Origin: Opitutia bacterium
GTDB taxonomy: Bacteria; Verrucomicrobiota; Verrucomicrobiia; Opitutales; T3Sed10-336
Assembly (NCBI GenBank): GCA_003558065.1
Contig: PWMU01000172.1
Coordinates: 1 to 64,000, forward strand
DNA: 64,000 nt
Reading direction: 5' to 3'
Shown: positions 8,895 through 20,828 of the stretch, in pieces
Layout of the letters: each line of letters opens with the position of its first letter
Numbering within the stretch: position 1 is the stretch's first letter
Made by a program: the position numbers and the translations under genes
The notes under the pieces: model-generated
The model's input: only the letters and a program-made list of their open reading frames with translations
Database searches by the model: none
What the model was told of the DNA's origin: nothing

Positions 8895-10412
8895 CTACAG
8901 GTAGGGAGAGAGCAGTCGGGCGATTCCGTCCCGGACCTGGTAGGGAAGGGGGCGTTTTTCGATGTCGGCCAGCGTCAGCTGGGAGGAGCGATCCTGCTTT
9001 TCGCGCAGAATCGTTTCCAGTTGCAAGGCCAGCTTCCGGTCGTAGCACTCGACGTTGAATTCGAAGTTGAGCATCAGACTGCGGGGATCCCAGTTGGCGG
9101 AACCGATCAGCGACCAGAACCCGTCCACCACGATCATCTTCGTGTGTTCGAAGGGCGGGGGTGTCCGCCAGACGCGGCAGCCCCACCGGAGAAGCTGGGC
9201 GATCTGCGCCAGGCAGGCCCAGTCGACGAAGCGCAGATTGTTTTTTTCCGGAATCAGGATGTCCACCTCCACCCCTCTCATCGACGCGGTGTTCATGGCG
9301 CTGATCAGAGAGTTGTCCGGGAGAAAGTAGGGGGTGGCGATGCAGACGGATTTCGTCGCGGTTGCCAGAGCCCCGTGCAGGGTGAGCCGAAGGCGGTCGA
9401 AGCTCTCATCCGGGCCGTCGGTGATTCCCCGCGAGATAACGTTCCCCAGGGGCGTGAGTTCGGGAAACCACCTCCGGCCCTCGAGAATTTCCCCGCAGCT
9501 GAAGGCCCAGTCCTCGGCAAAAACCTCCTGAAGCTCGCTCACGACGGGCCCCTGCACCCGGAAATGGAGATCCTGGATCGCGTGGGCGGGGTTTTCCTTG
9601 ATGCAATTGCCTTCCGCGATGTTCATTCCCCCGGTGAAGCCGGTTTTGCCGTCCACCACAAGGATCTTGCGGTGACTGCGAAGGTTCAGGTAGGCCATCT
9701 GCCAAGGGACGATCGACGGCATAAAGCGCGCGTAGGTGATTCCGGCCCGGCGCAGCTGGCGCAGGATGGTGGGGAACGAGTACCGCGCACCGACGGCGTC
9801 GATGAGGACCCTGACCTCCACGTTGCGTTTGACCGCGCGAGCCAGGGTGGCCACAAATTTCCGGCCGGTTTCGTCGTTGGCGAAGATGTAGGTGGTGAGG
9901 GAGATGGAGATTTCGGCCTTTTCGATGGCGCGGAGCATTTCCGGGTAGGCTTCGTCGCCGCAGATGAGAGGCTCGAAACTGTTGCCGTCCAGCAAGGGGC
10001 GGCTGGTCAGGTTGCTGACAAGGCGGGCGAGCGAGGTCAAATGCGCTTTCTCGGGGGGAAGCGACTGTTCGAGCGATTCCGGAGTGCAGGGTACACTTCG
10101 CCGGGACGCCTCGAAGCGGGGCAGGCCCTCCTGGCGAATGCTTGCCCTTCGGTTGATGCGGTTGATCCCGAGGATCAGGTAAAGGACCACCCCGATGAAA
10201 GGCGCCAGCCAGATGACCCCCACCCACCCCACGGCGGCGCTGGTTTCGCGTTTGGTGAGGATGGCGTGGATCGACGCGACCACGGACATGATAAGCGTCG
10301 TTGCCGCCGCGATCAGCGGCCAAATCCCGGCGATGAGATCAAGAAGTGTGTTCAACACTGCGGGATGTTGGGGGCTTGCGGGGGCGAGGTCCAACAAACT
10401 TCTTCCTTCCAT
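8895..10412 (-). CDS. cls: Cardiolipin synthase (phospholipase D family)
   Basis: The enzyme joins two phosphatidylglycerol molecules into cardiolipin and glycerol at the inner membrane. Two to three N-terminal membrane segments (residues about 22-82) are followed by two PLD domains with full HKD motifs: His247-Lys249-Asp254 in HRKILVVDG and His423-Lys425-Asp430 in HTKMIVVDG. The 505-residue length and layout match ClsA-type synthases. It is transcribed toward the ACT gene 80 bp away. The 280-bp region between its start and the betaine gene presumably carries divergent promoters; I could not define them. Confidence 0.94.
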   Translation of the reverse strand: MEGRSLLDLAPASPQHPAVLNTLLDLIAGIWPLIAAATTLIMSVVASIHAILTKRETSAAVGWVGVIWLAPFIGVVLYLILGINRINRRASIRQEGLPRFEASRRSVPCTPESLEQSLPPEKAHLTSLARLVSNLTSRPLLDGNSFEPLICGDEAYPEMLRAIEKAEISISLTTYIFANDETGRKFVATLARAVKRNVEVRVLIDAVGARYSFPTILRQLRRAGITYARFMPSIVPWQMAYLNLRSHRKILVVDGKTGFTGGMNIAEGNCIKENPAHAIQDLHFRVQGPVVSELQEVFAEDWAFSCGEILEGRRWFPELTPLGNVISRGITDGPDESFDRLRLTLHGALATATKSVCIATPYFLPDNSLISAMNTASMRGVEVDILIPEKNNLRFVDWACLAQIAQLLRWGCRVWRTPPPFEHTKMIVVDGFWSLIGSANWDPRSLMLNFEFNVECYDRKLALQLETILREKQDRSSQLTLADIEKRPLPYQVRDGIARLLSPYL

Positions 10413-10691
10413 CGCCGAAAAGGGTCGGATGGCATAAAGGAGTTGTTTAAGAGTCTTATTTTCAAATGTTTAAGTGGAAATGCGGAAATTGATGCTTCAC
10501 ATTTGGTCAGTCTGTGTTAACGCTATTGCTTTTCCGCATGGGTTGGAGGGATTCAGACCTGTGCGCGGCATTAGGTTGCCGTTGACGCTGCCGGAAGGGC
10601 AAATCCTCCTGTTTTTTAATGCAAGGAGAACGAAAAACAAGTTAACCATGTGACCGCCCTGGAGGCGCTCGCTATTGGAACGATAAATATT

Positions 10692-12356
10692 ATGCCAACG
10701 AAAGAACAGAAAGACCAGGAATACGGGGACAATCCGATTGAGGTTCGCGACACGGACCATTATAAGGAGGAGTATGTCCACCACTTTGTGGAGAAGTGGG
10801 ACGATCTCATCGATTGGGAGGGCCGTGAAAAAAGCGAAGGCGACTTTTTTATAAAGGAGTTGAAGAAGTGCGGGGCCAGGCGGATTCTCGATGCCGCGAC
10901 CGGCACCGGATTTCATTCGGTTCGGCTTCTCCGGGCCGGCTTCGATGTCGTGAGCGCGGACGGCAGCCCGGAAATGCTGGCGAAGGCATTCGCCAACGCC
11001 AAGGAGCGGGGGTACATTCTTCGCACGGTTCAGGCGGATTGGCGTTGGCTCAGCCGCGACATCCACGGAAAATTCGATGCCGTGATTTGTCTGGGCAATT
11101 CCTTCACCCACCTGCATTCCGAACATGATCGCCGGAAGACCCTGGCCGAGTTTTACGCGGTCCTCAACCATGATGGGGTTCTGATTCTGGATCAGCGCAA
11201 TTACGACAGCATGCTCGACCACGGCTTTTCATCGAAGCACACGTATTATTACTGCGGCGATAACGTGAAGGCCGAGCCGGAGCACATCGATCCGGGTCTG
11301 GCGCGCTTCCGCTACGAGTTTCCTGACAAAGCGGTCTTTCACTTGAATATGTTTCCCCTGCGCAAAGATTACACAACGCGCCTGATGCGGGAGGTCGGCT
11401 TCCAAACGATCAAGACCTACGGGGATTTCCAGGAAACCTACCAGGAGGATGATCCCGATTTCTACATTCACTTTGCCGAGAAGAAGTACCTCGATGCCGA
11501 CAAAGTGCTGGAGGAATCGCGTAAGCAGTTCGGTGCGGTTTCGGTGAGCCGCGACTACTACGACAGTTCGGCGGCGGATAATTTTTACGCCACGATCTGG
11601 GGAGGCGAGGACATCCATATCGGCGTTTACGAAAAAGTCGGGAAACCTTCGATCGCCGAAGCGAGCCAGAAGACTCTGGAGAAGATGAGTTCTTATCTGC
11701 CCTCCGGGGTTGGTTCCGACACGAAAGTTCTCGATCTCGGCGCCGGTTACGGCGGATCGGCCCGGTACTTGGCGAAAAAATTCGGTTGTCATGTCACCTG
11801 CCTCAACCTCAGCGGCGTGCAGAATTCCCGTAACCGCCGCTTGAGCCGGGATGCCGGGCTGAATGACAAGATCGAGGTGGATGAAGGAAATTTCGAATCG
11901 ACTCCCTATCCGGACGGGAGCTTCGACATTGTGTGGTCCCAGGATTCCTTCCTCCACAGCGGCGACCGCAAGAAAGCGATCAACGAGGCCGCGCGCGTCC
12001 TCAAGAGCGGCGGTACATTCATCTTTACCGATCCGATGCAGAGCGAGGACGCCGACCTCGAAGCCCTTAAGCCAGTGCTCGATCGTCTCAAACTCGAGTC
12101 GCTCGGGTCGATCGAGTTCTACCGCAAGGCGGCGGCGGATTTCGGGATGGAAGAGGTTGAGATCGTCGACCTTTCCGAGCAACTCGCCAATCACTACGGC
12201 TCGGTGCTTGAGCAGTTACAGAAGAACCGGGAGAAACTGCTCGAAAAATGTGGCCAGGAGTACGTCGAAAATATGGAGAAAGGGCTCGGCCATTGGGTGG
12301 AAAACGGGAAAAAAGGAACCCTCAAGTGGGGAATCCTGATTTTCCGAAAAAAGTAG
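10692..12356 (+). CDS. Fused glycine/sarcosine and dimethylglycine N-methyltransferase (glycine betaine synthesis)
   Basis: This bifunctional SAM enzyme likely converts glycine to betaine by three methylations. The N-terminal domain (residues 1 to about 265) is glycine/sarcosine methyltransferase-like, with SAM motif DAATGTG at 67-73. The C-terminal domain (about 285-554) is sarcosine/dimethylglycine methyltransferase-like, with DLGAGYGG at 348-355 and the WSQDSFLHS segment. Such fusions are known in Actinopolyspora, whereas other halophiles have two separate genes. I chose ATG 10692 because MPTKEQKDQ aligns with the family start; the ribosome site is weak. A strong terminator follows, then metK and ahcY, which supply SAM and remove SAH. 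Confidence 0.93.
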   Translation: MPTKEQKDQEYGDNPIEVRDTDHYKEEYVHHFVEKWDDLIDWEGREKSEGDFFIKELKKCGARRILDAATGTGFHSVRLLRAGFDVVSADGSPEMLAKAFANAKERGYILRTVQADWRWLSRDIHGKFDAVICLGNSFTHLHSEHDRRKTLAEFYAVLNHDGVLILDQRNYDSMLDHGFSSKHTYYYCGDNVKAEPEHIDPGLARFRYEFPDKAVFHLNMFPLRKDYTTRLMREVGFQTIKTYGDFQETYQEDDPDFYIHFAEKKYLDADKVLEESRKQFGAVSVSRDYYDSSAADNFYATIWGGEDIHIGVYEKVGKPSIAEASQKTLEKMSSYLPSGVGSDTKVLDLGAGYGGSARYLAKKFGCHVTCLNLSGVQNSRNRRLSRDAGLNDKIEVDEGNFESTPYPDGSFDIVWSQDSFLHSGDRKKAINEAARVLKSGGTFIFTDPMQSEDADLEALKPVLDRLKLESLGSIEFYRKAAADFGMEEVEIVDLSEQLANHYGSVLEQLQKNREKLLEKCGQEYVENMEKGLGHWVENGKKGTLKWGILIFRKK

Positions 12357-12382
12357 GCGGGTTTCATAACCTTTTAATTAGG

Positions 12383-12416
12383 AAAGGCCTCCGCCGTTCA
12401 GGCGGAGGCCTTTTTT
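12383..12416 (+). terminator. Strong intrinsic terminator after the betaine methyltransferase
   Basis: A perfect 13-bp GC-rich stem (arms 12383-12395 and 12401-12413) closes a 5-nt loop and runs into a T-tract on the + strand. The A-run at the left arm could also make it work on the other strand. It separates the methyltransferase transcript from metK. Confidence 0.93.
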
Positions 12417-12429
12417 AGTTTTCAAGATC

Positions 12430-12507
12430 TCGGATCAAAAAAACAAATCAAACTATCCGAATATTTTGATAAAAGACTTGCCAACCCGGGGATTCGGGGT
12501 TTATCAA
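12430..12507 (+). promoter_or_regulatory. Structured metK leader (candidate cis-regulatory RNA)
   Basis: Two stems lie between the terminator and metK. Stem A is a perfect 6-bp pairing of 12430-12435 with 12455-12460 around a 19-nt A-rich loop. Stem B is a perfect 8-bp pairing of 12466-12473 with 12500-12507 (TTGATAAA / TTTATCAA), enclosing an inner CCCG/CGGG stem. Stem B encloses the only Shine-Dalgarno-like G run upstream of ATG 12507 and includes that codon's A, so folding could block translation. It resembles no SAM or SAH riboswitch class I can name with confidence. Confidence 0.5.
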
Positions 12508-13706
12508 TGGGGGCTATGTCACAGAAATTCATTTTTTCTTCAGAATCGGTCGGAGAGGGCCATCCGGATAAGGTTTCGGATTTCATCTCCGACAGCGTAC
12601 TCGACGCCTGTCTGGAACAGGATCCCAAGAGCCGCGTGGCTTGTGAAACGCTGGTCAAGAGCAATCAGGTTGTTCTCGGGGGCGAGATCACGACCAACGC
12701 GAAGCTCAATTACGAGCAGATCGTGCGCGATGCGATTCGCGAGATCGGGTACATTAACTCGGACGACGTCTTTCATGCCGACGAAGTTTTTGTCTCCAAT
12801 TTTCTGACGCGGCAGTCTCCGGATATCGCGCAGGGCGTGGACGAAAAGAAGGCTGAGGGCAAGGAAACCGCCGAGCAGGGTGCCGGCGACCAGGGAATCA
12901 TGTTTGGTTACGCCTGCGATGAAACGTCCGAGTTGATGCCCTCGGCGATCATGTATTCCCACCGTCTCGGCAGGGAGCTGACCCGGATCCGCAAAGCGGG
13001 TGAGGTGTCGTGGCTGCGTCCCGACGCGAAGTCCCAGGTTTCCATCAGCTACGAAGACGGGAAGCCCAAAGCCATCACGGCCGTGGTGATTTCGACCCAG
13101 CACGCGGAGGGTGTCACACACTCCGAGATTAAGGACTATTTGACCGAGCACGTGATCAAGAAGGTGCTTCCGACCGAAATGATGAACGAGGATACCGAGA
13201 TCCTCGTCAACCCGACGGGCAAGTTTGTTGTCGGCGGTCCCGCCGGCGATTGCGGCCTGACCGGGCGCAAAATCATCGTCGACACTTATGGCGGCTGGAG
13301 CCGTCACGGCGGGGGCGCGTTCTCCGGGAAGGATCCTTCCAAGGTCGACCGTTCCGCGGCCTACATGTGCCGTTGGGTAGCCAAGAATATCGTGGCTGCC
13401 GGCTTGGCATCCAAGGCCGAGTTGCAACTCGCCTACGCGATCGGGCATCCGCGTCCGGTCAGTATTTTTGTCGACACCTTCGGGACCGGCAGGATTTCCG
13501 ACGACGCCATCCGCGAGGCGGTGATTGAGGTCTTCGGCTTCCGGCCCTCCGACATCGTCGAGCAGCTCGATCTGCTTCGGCCGATCTACCGCGAAACCAC
13601 CAATTACGGCCACTTTGGGAAGAAGGATCTCCCCTGGGAGCAGACCGACAAGGTGGACGAACTCAAGAAGGCGGTTGAGAAGTCGGGCGCGGCGGTTTCC
13701 GCCTGA
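12507..13706 (+). CDS. metK: S-adenosylmethionine synthetase
   Basis: MetK makes SAM from methionine and ATP. The signatures [12 protein letters not shown] near the N-terminus, [15 protein letters not shown] in the middle, and [19 protein letters not shown] (ATP and Mg/K binding) are all intact. Length is 399 residues from ATG 12507, or 396 from ATG 12516. I favour 12507: a GGGG run sits seven bases upstream, while the G run before 12516 is too close. ahcY follows after 68 bp, probably on the same transcript. Next to the betaine enzyme it would meet the demand of three SAM per betaine. Confidence 0.98.
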   Translation: MGAMSQKFIFSSESVGEGHPDKVSDFISDSVLDACLEQDPKSRVACETLVKSNQVVLGGEITTNAKLNYEQIVRDAIREIGYINSDDVFHADEVFVSNFLTRQSPDIAQGVDEKKAEGKETAEQGAGDQGIMFGYACDETSELMPSAIMYSHRLGRELTRIRKAGEVSWLRPDAKSQVSISYEDGKPKAITAVVISTQHAEGVTHSEIKDYLTEHVIKKVLPTEMMNEDTEILVNPTGKFVVGGPAGDCGLTGRKIIVDTYGGWSRHGGGAFSGKDPSKVDRSAAYMCRWVAKNIVAAGLASKAELQLAYAIGHPRPVSIFVDTFGTGRISDDAIREAVIEVFGFRPSDIVEQLDLLRPIYRETTNYGHFGKKDLPWEQTDKVDELKKAVEKSGAAVSA

Positions 13707-13774
13707 GCGCGGCGTTTCGCTTTACCGGTTCCGGTTAATCCGAACCGTCCAATTCAAAATCCAATTATATTGTT

Positions 13775-15199
13775 ATGAGTACACAAACCGCAGTCGAACA
13801 AGACTACAAGATCGCGGATCTTTCACTGGCCGAATGGGGCCGCAAAGAAATGGAGATCGCCGAGCTCGAAATGCCGGGCTTGATTTCCATCCGGGAAAAA
13901 TACGCCAAAGAAAAACCGCTGCAAGGAGTCCGGATCACCGGTTCCCTGCACATGACCATCCAGACCGCCGTGTTGATCGAGACTTTGGAGGCGCTGGGTG
14001 CCGACGTCCGCTGGGCGAGCTGTAACATCTTCTCGACCCAGGATCAGGCCGCTGCGGCGATCGCCAAGCGGGGCACGCCGGTCTTTGCCTGGAAGGGAGA
14101 GACCCTTGAAGAGTACTGGTGGTGCACGCACCAGGCCCTGAGCTTCCCCGGAGGCAAGGGTCCCCAGCTGATCGTCGATGACGGCGGCGACGCCACACTC
14201 CTGATCCACAAGGGTTACGAGCTGGAGAACGGCAGCGAATGGGTGAACACCGATTCCCCGAACAAGGAAGAGGCCATCGTCAAGGACCTCCTGAAGAAGA
14301 TCCACAAGGAGAACCCGAACCATTGGCACGAACTGATCAAGGAGTGGAAGGGCGTCTCCGAAGAGACCACCACCGGTGTTCATCGGCTCTACTCGATGAT
14401 GAAGAACGGGACCCTCCTGGTTCCGGCCATCAACGTCAACGACTCCGTCACCAAGAGCAAATTCGACAACCTGTACGGCTGCCGCGAATCTCTCGTGGAC
14501 GGCATCAAGCGCGCCACCGACACCATGGTGGCCGGCAAGGTGGCTGTCGTCTGCGGCTACGGCGATGTCGGCAAGGGCTCCGCTCAGTCCCTGCGCGGGC
14601 TCGGCGCCCGGGTGATCGTCACGGAAATCGATCCGATCTGCGCCCTCCAGGCCGCGATGGAAGGTTACGAGGTCAATACCATCGAGGAGACCCTCGGCAC
14701 GGCCGACATCTACGTCACCACCACCGGCAACAAGGACGTTATTACCGCCGAGCACATGTCCAAGATGAAGGACCAGGCCATCGTTTGTAACATCGGCCAC
14801 TTCGACAACGAGATCCAGATCGACAAGCTCGAAAACTGGAAGGGCATCGAGAAAATCAACGTCAAGCCGCAACTCGACCAGTTCCGGTTCCCCGGCGGTC
14901 ATTCGATTCTCGTGCTGGCGGAAGGACGCCTGGTCAACCTGGGTTGCGCCACCGGTCACCCGTCCTTTGTCATGTCCAACTCGTTCGCCAACCAGACCCT
15001 TGCCCAGATCGAGCTCTGGAAGAACAAGGACAAGTACAAGAACGAAGTTTATCTCCTGCCGAAGGAACTGGACGAAGAAGTCGCCCGCCTGCACCTCGAA
15101 CGCATCGGGGTCAAGCTCACGAAGCTGACCAAGGACCAGGCCGACTACCTGGGTCTTCCTCAGGAAGGGCCCTACAAGCCGGACACCTACCGCTACTAA
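13775..15199 (+). CDS. ahcY: S-adenosyl-L-homocysteine hydrolase
   Basis: This NAD-dependent enzyme splits SAH, the product and inhibitor of methyltransferases, into adenosine and homocysteine. The NAD-binding loop [17 protein letters not shown] is intact, as is the C-terminal family signature ending in KPDTYRY, which reaches into the neighbouring subunit. The 474-residue length is the long bacterial/eukaryotic type, with an insertion around residues 150-190. No SAH riboswitch fits in the 68-bp gap after metK. A terminator follows at 15266. Confidence 0.98.
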   Translation: MSTQTAVEQDYKIADLSLAEWGRKEMEIAELEMPGLISIREKYAKEKPLQGVRITGSLHMTIQTAVLIETLEALGADVRWASCNIFSTQDQAAAAIAKRGTPVFAWKGETLEEYWWCTHQALSFPGGKGPQLIVDDGGDATLLIHKGYELENGSEWVNTDSPNKEEAIVKDLLKKIHKENPNHWHELIKEWKGVSEETTTGVHRLYSMMKNGTLLVPAINVNDSVTKSKFDNLYGCRESLVDGIKRATDTMVAGKVAVVCGYGDVGKGSAQSLRGLGARVIVTEIDPICALQAAMEGYEVNTIEETLGTADIYVTTTGNKDVITAEHMSKMKDQAIVCNIGHFDNEIQIDKLENWKGIEKINVKPQLDQFRFPGGHSILVLAEGRLVNLGCATGHPSFVMSNSFANQTLAQIELWKNKDKYKNEVYLLPKELDEEVARLHLERIGVKLTKLTKDQADYLGLPQEGPYKPDTYRY

Positions 15200-15265
15200 A
15201 GAACGGCCGGAGTTGATGACAAATCAGATTTTCCGCGGGTAACCGCGGAACTCTCCTCCTCCTCC

Positions 15266-15301
15266 AAGGTCCCCGCGGCGTCGCCGCGGGGACCTTTTTT
15301 T
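15266..15301 (+). terminator. Intrinsic terminator after ahcY
   Basis: A perfect 14-bp GC-rich stem (15266-15279 with 15283-15296) has a 3-nt loop and is followed by a run of seven T. A separate 8-bp hairpin (15230-15237 with 15242-15249) lies just upstream. Together they end the metK-ahcY unit. Confidence 0.92.
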
Positions 15302-15469
15302 CCCGTTCCGGTTCGTGCCGGGATATTTGGCATTTTCCTCCGAACGGATCGGGGCGCTTCCGCGGAGCACGTGAAACCTGCTCCCGCCGACCCACCGTCT
15401 TCCGCGCCCTTCGACAAAAGCCTAGACAAAGCCTGTGCCTTATCCCAAGTATAGCCGTTTTCGACTATT

Positions 15470-16336
15470 ATGAAGATCTATCTGGACGGAAATTACGTGG
15501 AGGAAACCGAGGCCAAGATCTCGGTGTTTGACCACGGACTCCTGTACGGCGACGGTGTTTTCGAGGGTATCCGGCTTTACGACGGCTGCGTTTTTCGTCT
15601 CGAAGAGCACCTGGAACGCCTCGAATTTTCCGCCAAGGCGATACTCCTGGAACTCCCGCTGACACGAGAAGAGTTCTCGGAGGTGGTGTGTGAGACCTGC
15701 CGCCGGAATAACCTCACCAGCGGCTATGTCCGGCTGATTGTCACCCGGGGACCCGGAAACCTGGGCCTCTCGCCCCTCGGCTGCAAACAGCCCACGGTCA
15801 TTGTGATCGCCGACAAGATCGCGCTGTATCCCGATGAGTATTACGAGAAAGGCCTGGATATTGTGACTGTCCCCACCCGCCGCATCAATCCGGCTGCCTT
15901 GAATCCCGCGGTCAAATCGCTCAATTATCTGAACAATGTTCTGGCACGGATGGAGGCCTCCCAGCACGGCGCTCCGGAAGCCATCATGCTCAATGATCAG
16001 GGATTTGTCTCCGAATGCACCGGCGACAATATCTTCATGCTCAGCAAGGGCACGATTTACACCCCGGATACCAGCTGCGGCGCGCTCAAGGGGATCACAC
16101 GCGATACCGCCATCGATATCGCGCGTGAATTTGAAATCCCCATGGTGGAGACCAATCTGACGCGCTACGACTTCTGGACCGCCGAGGAATGCTTCCTGAC
16201 CGGCACGGCTGCGGAAGTCGTGCCGGTGGTGCGGATCGACGGCCGGGAGGTCGGCAACGGCCGTCCCGGTCCCCTGACGCAACGATTTATCGACAATTTC
16301 CGCAAGCGCGCATGCCGCGAGGGGACCCGGATCTGA
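15470..16336 (+). CDS. Branched-chain / D-amino-acid type class IV aminotransferase
   Basis: A PLP fold-type IV aminotransferase of 288 residues. Lys149 in NPAVKSLNYLNN is the expected Schiff-base lysine. DHGLLYGDGVFEG near the N-terminus and GFVSECTGDNIF in the second half are the standard motifs. Its length and sequence fit the IlvE branch (transamination of Val, Leu and Ile with 2-oxoglutarate) better than aminodeoxychorismate lyase, but D-amino acid aminotransferase cannot be excluded from sequence alone. It stands alone, with a terminator before it and about 290 bp of gene-free sequence after it. Confidence 0.85.
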   Translation: MKIYLDGNYVEETEAKISVFDHGLLYGDGVFEGIRLYDGCVFRLEEHLERLEFSAKAILLELPLTREEFSEVVCETCRRNNLTSGYVRLIVTRGPGNLGLSPLGCKQPTVIVIADKIALYPDEYYEKGLDIVTVPTRRINPAALNPAVKSLNYLNNVLARMEASQHGAPEAIMLNDQGFVSECTGDNIFMLSKGTIYTPDTSCGALKGITRDTAIDIAREFEIPMVETNLTRYDFWTAEECFLTGTAAEVVPVVRIDGREVGNGRPGPLTQRFIDNFRKRACREGTRI

Positions 16337-16627
16337 AACCGGGCGCCTTTCAGGCCGATCCGAATGGCTGCCGGCCGGGACTTCCTGCCGGTGCCGGGCG
16401 GGTCACAATAACCGGGCGGTGCGTCGTTTTGTCACGGGTGGGGGTGTGGCGGTCTCGGCGGAGGCGACGGTTTACCTTTGTCAAGGTGGCGTTACCGGGG
16501 GCATCGAAACGGGATGCTTTTCCGGTTTCGCATTTGGCACACTTCGTGCCTGTTAATTTTTCAAGAAATCCACCGGAATGGAAATCTTTTGTCGATCTGA
16601 GCTACAAATAGTGATATAGTTTCTTAT

Positions 16628-17131
16628 ATGGCCAAAGCGTTGAAATGTAATATCTGTGAGAATCAGGCGACGGTGCACCTGACCCAGATTCTGAACAACA
16701 AGATCCACAAAGTGGATCTCTGTGAGTCGTGTGCCCAGGAGAAGGGAGTGACCGATCCCAACGGATTTTCTTTGGCCGATCTGTTGGTGAAAGCGTCAGG
16801 CGAGGATGAAGGGGGGGATGAGGCGGCGCTGAAGTGCCCGAGTTGCGGTTACACACAGGCGAAATTTCGCAAGACGGGCCGCCTCGGCTGTCCGGATTGC
16901 TATATTCATTTCCGGGGGACGATTGATTCCATCCTCGCCAACATGCACAAGGGCACCGCCCACTGCGGGAAGGTTCCGGCCAATGCGCGGGCGCACATGT
17001 CCCTGCGCGAGGAGGTGGCCCGCCTGGAGGAGGAGTTAAAAAAGGCCGTCGACGCGGAACGCTACGAGGAGGCCGCGGAATATCGCGACCGGATTCAGGC
17101 AGTCAAAGAAGAACACGGGCGGAAGGAATAA
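16628..17131 (+). CDS. mcsA: McsA-like zinc protein, activator of McsB
   Basis: The 167-residue protein has four CxxC pairs: Cys7/10, Cys32/35, Cys70/73 and Cys88/91. A C-terminal UVR coiled-coil motif spans about residues 126-161. In Bacillus, McsA stimulates the arginine kinase McsB and helps deliver substrates to ClpC; the same pairing is implied because mcsB and clpC follow directly. No ctsR precedes it. The 290-bp region upstream has a short palindrome at 16474-16487 but no convincing CtsR or CIRCE box. Confidence 0.93.
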   Translation: MAKALKCNICENQATVHLTQILNNKIHKVDLCESCAQEKGVTDPNGFSLADLLVKASGEDEGGDEAALKCPSCGYTQAKFRKTGRLGCPDCYIHFRGTIDSILANMHKGTAHCGKVPANARAHMSLREEVARLEEELKKAVDAERYEEAAEYRDRIQAVKEEHGRKE

Positions 17132-17133
17132 TC

Positions 17134-18240
17134 GTGTCCATGATCATCAAACCGTTGCTGGATTCGAAGGCGGAGCTGACTCACGGGAATGTCTCCAAGT
17201 GCCCGGTGGTACTCAGCACCCGCATTCGCCTGGCCCGCAATCTTGCCGGTTACGCGTTTCCGGGATGGGCGGGCGAATCCCAGCGCCGCGAGGTCCTAGC
17301 CAAGTGTTTCGAATCGGCGGCCGGTGTCACCAGTCTGAAACGGGGGCTCAAGTTCGAGATCGGGGACCTCGGCGATCTGGAGAAAAAGATCCTGTACGAG
17401 CGCCACTTGATCAGCCGCGAGCTCATTTCCGGAAAGCAGGGAGCGGGGGCGCTCATCAGCAAGGACCAGTCCTGCGTGGTCATGGTCAATGAAGAGGATC
17501 ACCTCCGCATCCAGGTCCTTCGCAGCGGCTTTCATTTCAAGCGCGCCTGGCGCACCATCGACCGGATCGATTCTGGCATCGAGGAACGCCTGCCGTTCGC
17601 ATTCTCTCCCGAACTTGGCTACCTGACCGCCTGCCCGACCAACCTGGGGACAGGTATGCGCGCCTCGGCCATGATGCACCTGCCCGGGCTCGTGATCTCG
17701 AACCAGATGGAGAAGGTGATCCGCGCGGTCAACCAGCTGGGCATCGCCGTCCGCGGGCTGTTCGGGGAGGGGTCGGACGCGAGCGGCAGCATTTTTCAGA
17801 TTTCCAACCAGATGACTCTCGGGGAGGGCGAACAGCGGATCATCAAACGCCTCTCCGGTGTTCTGGAAAGCATTATCGAGCAGGAAAACAACGCCCGCGG
17901 AAAACTCTTCGAAGGCGAGCGCACGAAGCTCCACGACAAGATCGCCCGGGCCTATGGGATCCTTAGGAACAGCCGGGTGATCAGTTCCGCCGAGGCGATG
18001 AATCTGCTGTCGCTGATTCGCCTGGGGCTGGATGTCGGCTTGTTCGATCAGGACAAGCGCGACCTCCTGGATCGACTTATGATTGAAAGTCAGCCCGGGC
18101 ATATCCAGTATTCGGCCAAGCACTTGGCCGAGTCCGACGAACGGGACGTCCTTCGGGCCGCTTATTTGAGGACTGAGTTTGAAAAAATCCCGCAACCCGA
18201 TTTTGGTAGTACCAAACGAAGAAACACCAGGAAGGAATAA
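17134..18240 (+). CDS. mcsB: Protein-arginine kinase McsB
   Basis: McsB phosphorylates arginine residues on proteins to mark them for ClpC-ClpP degradation. The 368-residue protein has the guanido-kinase core: LSTRIRLARNLAGYAFP near the N-terminus and the conserved CPTNLGTGMRAS substrate-loop block. I chose GTG 17134 because GGAAGGA lies six bases upstream; an ATG two codons later is too far from it. It begins two bases after the mcsA stop. The junction sequence GGAAGGAATAATC is repeated exactly at the mcsB-clpC junction. Confidence 0.95.
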   Translation: MSMIIKPLLDSKAELTHGNVSKCPVVLSTRIRLARNLAGYAFPGWAGESQRREVLAKCFESAAGVTSLKRGLKFEIGDLGDLEKKILYERHLISRELISGKQGAGALISKDQSCVVMVNEEDHLRIQVLRSGFHFKRAWRTIDRIDSGIEERLPFAFSPELGYLTACPTNLGTGMRASAMMHLPGLVISNQMEKVIRAVNQLGIAVRGLFGEGSDASGSIFQISNQMTLGEGEQRIIKRLSGVLESIIEQENNARGKLFEGERTKLHDKIARAYGILRNSRVISSAEAMNLLSLIRLGLDVGLFDQDKRDLLDRLMIESQPGHIQYSAKHLAESDERDVLRAAYLRTEFEKIPQPDFGSTKRRNTRKE

Positions 18241-18243
18241 TCC

Positions 18244-20730
<2,487 letters not shown>

Positions 20731-20751
20731 TTTCAGCACGGGTTTTTACTT

Positions 20752-20786
20752 ATAACGGGCGCTGTTCTTCAGCGCGCGTTATTTTT
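20752..20786 (+). terminator. Intrinsic terminator after clpC
   Basis: A 13-bp stem with one mismatch (20752-20764 with 20770-20782) and a 5-nt loop is followed by a short T run. It closes the mcsA-mcsB-clpC operon ahead of ndk. Confidence 0.85.
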
Positions 20787-20828
20787 GTGTAGACTTTGCT
20801 TCGAAATCCGCCTGCTAATAAATGTCTT

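Noticed and set aside
12430-12510. Calling the metK leader a SAM-II or SAM-V riboswitch because TGATAAA follows a stem
   Set aside because: Spacing after the first stem differs and the CUAAA/AAAGG-type pseudoknot partner is absent; only a generic structured leader can be supported.
16337-16627. CtsR or CIRCE operator upstream of mcsA
   Set aside because: The only palindrome (16474-16487) is short and does not match either consensus.
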